Positions 51,716 to 61,985 of a stretch of 64,000 bases of DNA are shown in pieces. The stretch covers positions 1,436,501-1,500,500 of the forward strand of contig LR746269.1 of the NCBI GenBank assembly GCA_902729315.2. Reading direction: 5' to 3'. Numbering within the stretch: the first letter of the stretch is position 1; every line of letters starts with the position of its first letter. The position numbers and the translations under genes were made by a program. The notes beneath the pieces were generated by a model. That model did not search any database. It had not been told where the DNA came from and was given only the letters and a program-made list of their open reading frames with translations. The stretch is from Spirodela intermedia (lineage: Eukaryota > Streptophyta > Magnoliopsida > Alismatales > Araceae).

Positions 51716-53472
51716 TGACCTGACTTAGTCATTGTATATTAAATCACGTAAATTTAAAATTTATAAAAGTAGAAAATACTAATTTTTAGATATTTAAAAG
51801 TATTTCTAAACAAATATATTAATTATAATTTAATAAAACTTCTAAAGATAGTGGTAATTTTTCAAGTTGATCATAAAGATGTAATATAATATCAGGTAAT
51901 TATTCAAAAAAATTCTCAAAGAATACTATTTTCTATAAATTTTATACTAGAAAATAAAAATAAAATAGATTTAAAATTTATAAAAAAGGGAAATAAGGGT
52001 GCAGATGTTAGGATGACATCAACGCCCGGCGAACGCGAATCGAATAGAAATAAAATTCTAACTAACAATTCTTAAGTAAGCGATTACAAATGATTTAATT
52101 GATCAAATTAAAATCTATAAAAATTAGAAGAATTATAATTGAATGAAGTATAGCTTGGTAAATTTAAATCACACAAATTATTACTAAATGAAGTAGAAAT
52201 TAAGTTGAAAGCAAGAAAACAAAGTTCCGACATCATGGCGGTGATGCATTAGTGATACACTGAAATCTTGAATATTGGGAAGGATCGTCATATAGTGTTT
52301 ACGACCTTGAAGGCTTTCCTTGGACAAGGACGACATGGGCAATCTCTAGATCTCCTTGCGAAGTCTAGAGATTAATGAAATGGGTCGTCGAATCATCTCT
52401 GATGACTGCCACCTAGTGGAACAGAAAAATGGTGACTTTAAAGCTCTCCGACGGCTATCACCCGACAAAGAGAAGCTGAATAGAGGTGGGACGTGTGTCA
52501 GTGAGCTTCATCCTCAAGTCCACGCAGCAAGAGGAGGCTCTTCATCGCATCTGGTACACTCTCAAAAGGTGACGACTTGTCTCTCGATGGATCGTCATCT
52601 TTCCGACGACGACTTATTCGTCGATCAATCGGAGATGATTTACTTGATGGATTCACAATCCTTTTATCGCGAATCGTTCAACAATTTTAGTAACAATCCT
52701 CCACAAATCGTATTGATGAGATTTTTGCTGATAATCTAGTGATTCTATTGACTTAAACCTTCACCGGCGATCTATAGAAAAGTCGCGATAATTAAATAAA
52801 AATATGAGTTTTGGCTCTAAGAGGATTCGAATCCACACTGATTGCCTGCCTACATGAAAGAGATTAAAATAAGTACTCTAATTCCCTTATCAAATGACGT
52901 CATCATGATATATTTCTATTATAAATAAGGGTTATTTTAGGTATTAAAATCTTCAGAGCCTTTCAGGGGAAGGTGTGACACTAGTTTAGTTCCACATCAC
53001 TTGTGCGTTGAAATTTTGGATGAATATATAGTAATATTACATTTGTAAGCAATGAGTCTCTTTCTCTTGTGTGTACGACCGCTCTTTGTCCCACAGTTGG
53101 CTGGCCACCAGTGACGTGGAAGAGGAGTAGCGCACACATGCCCCCATCGGTCCTAGCCACTTGAGCCCTTGCTCGTGGCTCCTCCTCGACTGTACTTCCG
53201 ACGTGCTTGCAGGCTTGACTAGCCAATGGGTTCCTCCCCCCCCCTCATTTTGCTATATTTTTATTTTTATTTCTTTTTCTTTATTTATCTCAAAAATAAG
53301 ACTATAAAATCATATAAATTCATAAAAAATCACATAGTTAGCTAAAAATTCACGTTAATTAACTAAAAACCACTTTTCACACTTTAACACAAATATAAGT
53401 CTATTTATCATGAGTTAAGGCTAAAACTATATTATTTACTAATTATTAATTCATGATAATAAAGACTTGTCA
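51716..53472 (-). mobile_element. Solo LTR, 1.7-kb family, minus strand
   Basis: 1757 bases; reading the minus strand it starts TGACAAGTC at 53472 and ends GTCA at 51716. Flanks are TCAAG (51711-51715) and CTAAG (53473-53477), an imperfect 5-bp target duplication. It lies inside the left LTR of the 51601-60578 element. It contains about 120 bases, between the GTGTGACA and GGATTCGAATCC landmarks, that the young + copies lack, so it represents a second subfamily. An 82-codon open frame at 52981-53226 is not a gene. Confidence 0.8.
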
Positions 53473-53851
53473 CTAAGGCCACTCATTAAGAGTAGTGGCA
53501 GGACGTGGCATGCATGACAATGCATGGAAGGTATTTAGAGGCATATAGCACAAGTGAGCATCTCCACTAGTGAAGAGTAAGGCTTTGGCAAGTTTTATAA
53601 GCATGGTGCTAGTATACCACAATATGGCAAGATAGCTATACATAAGGCAACACAAGTAGGTGCAACGATACACAACATAAAGTGTGTTGGCATCGATACA
53701 CTTTGTGTTGTGTAAACACTATGACATATATGGATGTAGCCACCACGACATGCATAGGAGGCATGTGGCACATGAGTTACTACCACAGCATATGGGGAGA
53801 CACATAACATGATTTATAGGTTCTAAAAATAGTATAAAATTTCTAGGTCGA

Positions 53852-55488
53852 TGATAAGTCTTCATTATCATGAGTTAATAATTAGTAAAGAATATAGTTT
53901 TAGCCTTAACTCATGATAAATAGACTTATATTTATGTTAAAGTGTGAAAAGTGGTTTTCAGTTGATTAATGTGAATTTTTGGGTAATTATGTGATTTTAC
54001 ATGAATTTATATGATTTTTACAGTCTTGCTTTTGAGATAAATAAAGAAAAAGAAATAAAAATAAGACAAAATGAGGGAGGGACCTGCTGGCCAGCCAGGC
54101 CCGCAAGCAGGTCAGAAGCTCAGTCAGGGAGTAGCCGTAAGCAGGGGCTCGAGCGGCTTGGACCGATAGGGGCACATGTGCGCCACTCCCCTTCCACGTC
54201 ACCGGTGGCTAGCCGGTTGTGGGGCAAGGAGTGGTCGTACACACGAGAGAAGGGACTTTGTTTAGAAAGCTAACATTACTAAATATTCACCTGAAAAATC
54301 GACGCACAACCGATGTGAGACTAAACCCGCGTCACACCTTCCTCAGAAGGGGCGGACAACCGACGCGGGTTCGAATCCTCCCAGAGTCAAAATTCATATA
54401 TTTTTATCTGATTATCGCGACTTTCTTGCAGATCGCCGGTGAAGGATTAAGCAACCAGAATCGCTAGATCATCGGCAAAAATCTCGTCAACGCGATTCGC
54501 GGAGCATTGCTACTAAAATTGCTGAACGATTCGCGATAAAAGGATCGTGAATCTATCGAGTAAATCATTTCCGATTGATCGACGAACAAGCCGTCGTCGG
54601 AAAGAGGACGATCCGCCGGGAGACGAGTCGCCACCTCCTGAGAGCGTACCAGATACGATGAAGAGCCTCCTCTTGCTGCGCGGACCTGAGGATGAAGCTC
54701 CCTGACACGTGCCCCACCTCCATCCAGCTCCTCTCCGTCGGGTGACAGCCGCCAGAGAGCCGCAAAGTCGCCGTTTTTCCGCTCCGCCGAGTGACAGCCG
54801 CCGAAGACGACTCGGCGACCCATTTCATTAATTTCTAGACTTCGCGAGAAGATCTAGAGATTGCCCACGTCGTCTTTGCCCAAGGAGAGCCTTCGAGGCC
54901 GTGGACACTGCACGACGATCCTCCCGAACGCTCAGGATTCCGGTGCATCGCCGACGCATCGCCGTCGCGACGCCGGAACTCTATTTTCCTACTTTCAATT
55001 TAATTTACACTTCATTTAGTGATATTTTGTGTGATTTTAATTTACCAAACTATACTTCGTTCAATTACGATTCTTCCGGCTTTTACAGATCTTAATTTGA
55101 TTAATTAAATCGTCTGTAATCGCTTACGTAAGAATCGCCGGGCAGAACTCTGTTTTCGCCCAATTCGCGTTCGCCGAGCGATGACGTTATCCTGACGTCC
55201 GCACCCTTATTTCCTTTTTTTCGTGAATTTTAAATATATTTTCTTTTCATTTTCTAGTATAAAATTCATAGAAAATCGTATTCATTAAGAAAAAATCTGA
55301 ATAATTACAAAATATTATATTACATCCATGTGATCGACCTAGGAAATTACTGCTATTTTTGGAAGTTTTATTGAATTATAATTGATATATTTATTTAGAA
55401 ATACTTCTAAATATCCGAAAATTCGTATTTTCTAGTTTTATAAATTTTATATTTGCGTGATTTAATATACAACGACTAAGTCACGTCA
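53852..55488 (+). mobile_element. Young solo LTR, 1.7-kb family, TSD GTCGA
   Basis: 1637 bases, starts TGATAAGTCTTC and ends AAGTCACGTCA, flanked by identical GTCGA at 53847-53851 and 55489-55493. It matches 62326-63961 almost base for base (about one length difference, roughly 95 percent identity over stretches compared by eye). The middle (about 54080-54960) is CG-rich and the ends are AT-rich. No internal retrotransposon sequence is attached, so it is a solo LTR or an LTR-only element. Open frames within it are shadows shared with the sister copy. Confidence 0.9.
53865..53919 (+). repeat. Inverted-repeat hairpin at the LTR 5' end
   Basis: TTATCATGAGTTAA (53865-53878) and TTAACTCATGATAA (53906-53919) are perfect 14-base reverse complements separated by 27 bases. 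The same pair occurs in the sister copy at about 62337-62395. In the minus copy one arm has a single change. In the oldest copy at 61986 one arm is kept and the other has decayed. Confidence 0.85.
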
Positions 55489-56983
55489 GTCGATCACAAA
55501 GATATAAAGATAATATGATTATATTTATAAAAAAATCTCAAATAATATGATTTTTTATGATTTTAAAACTAAATGATGAATATAAAATATACTTAAAAAT
55601 TTATGATTACTGACGATTCAATTTGTAAAATTGAAATCTATAAACATAAAAGAATAAAAATTGACTAAGGAGTTTTAAAACTTAAAATAAAATAAAATAT
55701 TATTAATCTAAAAATTAAACTAGTTTAAAACAAGTAAGACATAATTTTGGTGTCACAATGGTTATACATCAGAATTTTAGACATTTGAGATGATTATCAT
55801 GTGATGTCTATGGCTTCAAAGGTTTTCTTTGGACATAGACAATTTGAGTATATTTAGATCTCTTTTTGAAGTCCAAAAAATGATGATAGAAATTAAATTA
55901 GTTAAAAATAGTAAAACATAGTTCCATCATCACAGTAGTGATGTGTTGGAATCTTGAGCGCTTATAGAAGACTATCGTACAATGTCCATGACTTAAAAGA
56001 CTCTCGTTAGACATGAACAATGTAGACAATCTCTAGATCTTCTTATGAAGTCTAGAAATTGATGAGGTTAATCGATGAATCTAATGATTGTCACCTGGTG
56101 GAGCGAAAACAAAACAACTTATGAATCTCTAATATCTATCACATGATAGAGATAAGTTAAATAGAGGTGGGGTACATCTTAGAAAGCTTTATCCTTAAGT
56201 CTATATAATAAGAGGAAGTTCTTCATCACATCTAGTATGCTCTCAAGAGGTGGCAATTCATCTTTTGATGAATCATCCTCTTTCCCACAAAGACTTATTT
56301 GTTGATCAATCAAATATAATTTACTTGATAGATTCATGATCTTTTTATCTAAAATTATTCAACAATTTAGTAAAGATGCTTCGTAAATTACATTGATGAC
56401 ATCTTCATTAATCATTGAGCAATTTTGATGATTTAATCATTGAATGACACTCTATAAGAAAATCATGATTTAATTAGATAAAAATATGAGTGTTAACTCT
56501 AGTAAGATTCAAACCTTTGTCGGTCATTTGACTACATAAAAGATAGTGAAATAAGTAAATGAATATCTTTATAAAGTGATATCATAAGGGTTATCACACA
56601 TTCTACACATAATAATATGTTGGTCCACATTTGACACTTTGATTACTCTCATAATTAAGATTGTAACTATCAACCATTAGAATAAGACATGGGCCACGTC
56701 CTACATTTTTAAAGAAGATAGTTATTAAGGAGAGCTATGACTCCATAAGCTCTCTCTTATAAGTAGGGGGTCGACCTATATGACTTCTTCCTTATATTCT
56801 TTTCTACCTCTTTTATCCCTAAAGTGAAATAAAGTGTATGTTATTCATCTCTCATCAATTTAACTTCCACAACACCTTTTATATTACAAGAAGATAATGT
56901 ATTACTTGAACATGATGTAGATCCTTAAAGGATGAACGAGATCAATCATTAGAACTATAAAAATCAATTGATCACGTGACAAT

Positions 56984-56996
56984 TGTTATAAGAGCC
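56984..56996 (+). promoter_or_regulatory. Primer-binding site, tRNA-iMet type
   Basis: TGTTATAAGAGCC, two differences from TGGTATCAGAGCC, the usual complement of the initiator-Met tRNA 3' end in plant LTR elements. It starts two bases after the left LTR's terminal CA, exactly where reverse transcription is primed. Confidence 0.75.
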
Positions 56997-59642
56997 AAGT
57001 AAATGTATCCACACAACACATGATACTATTTATGTGATATCAATTAACATCACAAAGAGATCAAGTCACTAGTTAGTAAATCAACAATTGATGATAGAGC
57101 AAATGAGTTTACTTATGTGAGAAATTTTTAACATGAGTTCTACATAATGTGGAGTGTAGAGTTTATATATTAGTCAAGTAAAGGAGAAAGTTAATGTGTT
57201 GAAGAACTTGGTTCAAACCAATGACAACTAATTATCTACTTTGGAGGAGCAGATGGATGAAGTAAGTATTGTCTCAATGCATGTAGCATTTGATTTGTGC
57301 TCACCTTGGGTGAACAATGACAAAGTTAACAAGCTATGAGAAGGCTATTATATCTTTTTAGTCAATGTGACATTGGTGAAATGTCTAGTGACCATGGGCC
57401 CTCAAGCAAAGAGTCTCAAGTGATAGAAGGTGACAAAACTCAAGACATTTGTAAGAGCCTACAACATGTAGAAATTAGAGAACTTCATGTGGGATCTAGA
57501 CTAATTTTAATAGGCGAGACTCATCTTAGAAGAAGAGTGCATTCAACTAGCCATATAGAGGAGTGGGTCCACTTAGTGAGCTTCACCTCTAGACAAGCTA
57601 TAGTGGAAGACAAAGATAGAAGATGAGTTGTATACCCTTATCAACTTGTTAAGCAAGTTTAGAGTTAAAAGAGTACTTTCAACCCTCTAGACTACTTGGC
57701 AACTCTATCACACAGAGACAATTCAAAAATATGTAAAACAAATCTTCAATCATCTTGTACATCAAAGAAATATTAGATGATGATAAAATTATTCAATTTT
57801 GTAAGACAGTTATAAGTATGGACACAAATGATAGTCAAGCATTAGAGTACTTAGAATTTCAAATTTATAATGATGATAACAAATGAACTCACTAACTTAC
57901 ATAGCTTCAACACCTCTATGATGTTAAGAGATATAAAATAGTTAGACTAGAGAATCAATTATAAAGATTATTACAACAACACCAAGCATATAGAGTGTTA
58001 AGGGTTAGCAACTATTAAGGGTTATAAAAGACCCATGACTATTGCATTGATTATACAAGGTGAGGAAAATAAAGTTGATTGCTACATATATAGAAGATCA
58101 TGTACGAAGAGTGACTATTCAAAAAAAATTATTAATGTGATGAGAACGAAGTAGAGTATATACTGACCTTCAATTCCTTATAGTGATGTGTGTGTTGTAA
58201 TAATATAGAATAAGATTAAAAGAATCAATAGAGATAAGCTGATCTATGTAGAGATTTTCTATCAATTACTAAACTACACTCATGATAGTCGATAATTAAA
58301 TAACCTGTAACTTCCTCTTAGAGAAGGAGATAACACAAATGGAGCTGACAATGTATCAAAGATATGAACAAGCTAAGACTATTAACTCAACAACTTGTAT
58401 TCCTACCGACACCACATGGTAAAACTCCCAAATACTTGAGCTGAACAACTTTAATGTCATACTCGAAATAGACATTTTAATATATTTTCAAGTGGAGGTG
58501 TTTTATCATTTACACTATCTTCTTGTTACATATAAATATAAGCATTGGCATATACTTTATAGGGATATGCCAAGAGGCACGTCCACAAGCAGCACATGGG
58601 TATAGGTAGACACAAGTAAAGCACATGCTTAAGCAACAGTGTGCACATAGCACACACAAATGAGTATGTGATTATGGTACATGTAACAACACACTCAATA
58701 AGTACAATATTAGTATTCAACACTAAGATGGCATGGTAAACATTGCTAACACACTTTGGTAGCTTCTAGCATAAGACATAGAGAATCCTTAAAATCTATT
58801 GGGCGACTAGACATATAATTTAGCCCCTTACACATCTTTATACCAACAATCAACTATGTGATATATTCATATTGGGTGCATGACCACCACCAATATGTCT
58901 TAGAATGTTTATTTTTTGAACTCACAACATGTTATTAATTGTTAATATTGTCAAAGGTAACAAATTAGTAGGTGTATCACTCTATCAAGTAACACACTAA
59001 TTTGTACAAAAACGTAAGAAATGTGAAGAGGAGGCACACAAGGGGTTGATATATGGGACACATTAAAAGTAAAAGAGCTCATATCAGAGTTGTTATGACA
59101 AAGAGTACCAAGTCAATGATTAAGTGATGTTCTACAATTCGCTCATGATATTTATAAGTATTAGAAGATCCAATTACTATTAGTACAAGTAAAAGTGAGT
59201 CGAGACTTTTGTTACATCATTAAATAGTAAGAGACACTAGAGAACAAAATGACATGAGAATATGATACTAATCTCTAACAATTCAAAAGACTCATCAAAT
59301 AGTATATCAATATTCAAGTTTATGTAAAGACAAAGAATTTTAACAATAGAGGGAAGGACAAAATCTCTAACTTCATCAAATAAAATATAAGTTATGAGAC
59401 TATTGTATGCACTTAAAGGATGCTTAATTGCAGGTGAGCATAGATGCATAACTAACACATTATGGTTATATAATGTGCATATGTTGATATTACTTAGGAT
59501 AGGGTAAGATAGTTGAACAAGGTATGCCAAACAACATATGGATACATGCAACAAAGGAATAAGAGATGGTGACCCTTAGTTTAAATACTAATATCTTAAG
59601 ATACCTTGAAGGACAATCTCTAACAATAATGTCATACTTTTT

Positions 59643-59652
59643 AAGTGAGAGA
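59643..59652 (+). promoter_or_regulatory. Polypurine tract before the right LTR
   Basis: AAGTGAGAGA, a purine run three bases before TGTCATAACC, in the place where plus-strand DNA synthesis of an LTR retrotransposon is primed. Confidence 0.6.
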
Positions 59653-59655
59653 TGA

Positions 59656-60578
59656 TGTCATAACCATAGTTGCTAGCATGAGGTTTCTACAACAAAACCT
59701 GACTACACACATAAAGAGTAGGTGTGCAAGTGTGTAAGCCATTCAATAGGACTGATGGCATGAAGTGACATGTGTGGTGGCACATGGAAGACATTTAGAG
59801 GCATGTGGTACTAGAGTAAGTGATCACTAGTAGCATGTCCTCACTAGTGCAGAGTGAGATTTCGACAAATTTCATAGGCATGACATTCATATATCATAGT
59901 ATGGTGGGGCAACTGTACATATTATGAGACATGTTAATGCACCACAGTATGACACAAAGTGAGTTAGCATCGACACACATATTACTTAGGTGACATACAC
60001 ACAAGAGGCACATGTGAGAGTAACTATCATAACATGTGTAGGATGTACATGACAAATATTATTACTACTATATAAAGAGACACATCACACAAATGTAACC
60101 ACCGTTGAGTGCATAAGAGGTGCATGCAACATGAGTCTAACTACTATAGTGCACATAACATAAGTGATGCATAAGAGATGTGTGCTAAGTGTGCACTATA
60201 GTCGACACTTAGCACATTAATTACTCTCATAATTAAGTGTGTAACTACCAAATATTATGACCAGACATAAAACAAGTTTTATTTTATCAGAGAAGGTAGT
60301 TATTAAGGAAAGTTTTGTCTCCATGGGCTCTCTTCTAAGTTGTCTCCTCTCTATAATTTAGAGATAAGGCCACAAATTAAAAGTTCTATATATTTTTTTC
60401 TAGTAAATATTTTATTTAGAATGGAATAAAGTGCATGTTATTCATTTATACCACTTTTGACTTCCACAAAATTTTTCAGACCACAAGAAGGTGAGACATT
60501 ATTTGAATGTATAATAAATTATTTAGAAACACACAAAGTCAATCTTCAAACCTAAGACAATCAACTAGTTGCATATCA
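59656..60578 (+). repeat. Right LTR of the 51601-60578 element
   Basis: 923 bases, uninterrupted, TGTCATAACC to ATCA. It serves as the reference for recognising the three split pieces of the left LTR, for example AGGACTGATGGCATGAAG here against AGAGTAGTGGCAGGACG after 53478, and ATTACTCTCATAATTAAG in both. Confidence 0.78.
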
Positions 60579-60654
60579 ATTGATATCAAAACTAGTGTTT
60601 TGTGTTTCTCTTACATAGCACATTTGATCCATGTTATGTTGTAAACAAACACTT

Positions 60655-61260
60655 GTCTTCTTCAAAGAAGATATAGAGTCATCACCAACACATACTACAA
60701 AAGAGTTGTAGAGGCCCTATGGCTCTACAACATGGCTAGAAAAATCACCTTTGAAAATATGAAAAGATGGCTCAAAGAGCTCTGAGGCCACAAAGATGTT
60801 AGCACCATCATGATGCTCATCGACAACAAGGCTAACTAACACCACTTGCTAGCAGTCACTAAAGATGCCTAGGCCTTTGTTGAGAGGGAGAAGAGCTTCT
60901 TCATAGAGACCTTCACCCTCCAATCTATTTATGTGAAAACCACCTTCATAGAGGTGATCTCCCACATCCATCGTGTCATTAGTAGAACTTTGGAGGCTGA
61001 CAAGAACGACCTTAGTGGGGTTGTGCTGAGGGGTCAGACCACTAACATCAATGTTAAGGATGATTTCTCTACTGTGAAGAAATCGAATTGTTACTCTTCT
61101 TATACTTGGAATGGCGATCATGAATACACATGAGAAGCCTAGAGTCTTATTTATTTAATTAGACTCTCATTTCTTGGTTGATGTGATGATCTTTGTGGAC
61201 AATAGATCTTACTCTTGTGGTGGCCAATGTATTTCAATTTAACTAGTAATGGGGTAACTT
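60655..61260 (+). pseudogene. Decayed RABA exon 2 with 3' flank
   Basis: Begins CTTCTTCAAAGAAGATA, matching the end of the RABA intron and start of exon 2 (CTTCTTCGAAGAAGATA), and continues through the whole exon and past the stop into the 3' flank. Exon 1 is absent. Because intron sequence is included, this is a DNA-level duplication and not a retrocopy. Stops (for example TGA within the ELR segment and TAG later) and lost GTPase motifs (NKAD reads NKAN) make it non-functional. Most differences from the parent are C to T or G to A. It keeps the two bases that the parent has lost near 35934-35941. A minus-strand open frame at 60849-61121 is a shadow. Confidence 0.88.
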
Positions 61261-61984
61261 TCTTCCAATCATTAGTCAGTTTCATCCTTCTTCTACTCTT
61301 TGGTTAGTGAAAAAGAATTGTCATAAATAGGTTACGATATTTTTAAATATATATTTATTTAATCTCTTGCGTAAATCTTTCTCAACATGATTAGATTTTT
61401 TAATATTTTTATATCTTCATGTATCCCTCTTTCTTTATTGTTGTTCTTTAATCATTTCTATTAAATAATTATTAATTAAATTAGTGCAAAAAACAATAGA
61501 TGATTTCAAAAACATTGGACCACTATGGTTGCAAGTTCAAGAAGGAAGAATGTGAAGATAATTTCAATTACTCATCAAATGCAATAAAGTATTACACAAA
61601 AGTAGACATTTGACCACTCCCATATCACAACTCATGAAGAAATGAGAATACATCATACAACAATAGTGTCAATGTATGACAAGATTATGGGATCATTGTT
61701 GTAAATTTGTTGATCACAATTGAAATTTTTGAACTATTTGACTACCTTTTTGGGTTTCAATTCATCGTATCAATTTCTATCAAAACTAAGGATGAAAATA
61801 GTGACACTAAATGGATAACATTATTATTCAACATTTATGTAAAGTAAATCTATAGAGGTTATGGAAAATAATATCAATCATACTAGTCTTCAAGGTAAAT
61901 AAATTGAGACCTCCATAATGCCATTATCAACTTAGCCCCTTTTTGTAATTTTTATATTTTTTATAGATTGATTCATTCAGGTTA
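60655..61984 (+). repeat. Segmental duplication, decayed copy
   Basis: Partner of 35796-37835. The homology ends on the right at about 61984, where an LTR-family copy begins (GGTTATTAA continues as CCAAGTTTG in the parent but as TAAGTCTTC here). On the left it starts about 70 bases after the target duplication of the 51601-60578 element. Confidence 0.82.
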
Positions 61985-61985
61985 T

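Larger units (their letters stand above)
53801..56594 (-). mobile_element. Older minus-strand LTR copy, split by a younger solo LTR
   Basis: Outer pieces 53801-53851 and 55489-56594 read on the minus strand as one old copy of the 1.7-kb LTR. TTCTAAAAATAGT...TTTCTAGGTCGA before the insertion continues as GATCACAAAGATAT after it, as in 51716-53472 (TTCTAAAGATAGT...GTTGATCATAAAGATG). Both termini of this old copy appear truncated. It also sits within the left LTR of the larger element. Confidence 0.75.
51601..60578 (+). mobile_element. LTR retrotransposon with short internal region, interrupted by nested LTRs
   Basis: Left LTR starts TGTCATGACC at 51601 and ends GACA at 56981. Right LTR is 59656-60578 (starts TGTCATAACC, ends ATCA). 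Five bases before the left LTR are GTTGA (51596-51600) and five after the right LTR are ATTGA (60579-60583), a target duplication with one transition. The left LTR's own parts are about 51601-51715, 53478-53800 and 56595-56981, roughly 825 bases against 923 in the right LTR. The gaps are filled by copies of another LTR family. A primer-binding site follows the left LTR and a purine tract precedes the right one. The internal region is only about 2.7 kb. A gag-like 96-codon open piece lies at 57336-57626, but no protease, RT or integrase was recognised, so the element is either non-autonomous or deleted. Superfamily not assignable by eye. Confidence 0.78.

Noticed and set aside
54001-54823. Open frames repeated at 54.0-54.8 and 62.5-63.5 kb
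   Set aside because: They recur only because the LTR is duplicated. The frames are short, lie in both strands and have no motif; not genes.
51716-55488. Large cruciform or palindrome as a functional structure
   Set aside because: The opposed arms are two separate insertions of one LTR family, each with its own flanking duplication, so the inverted layout is explained by insertion history.
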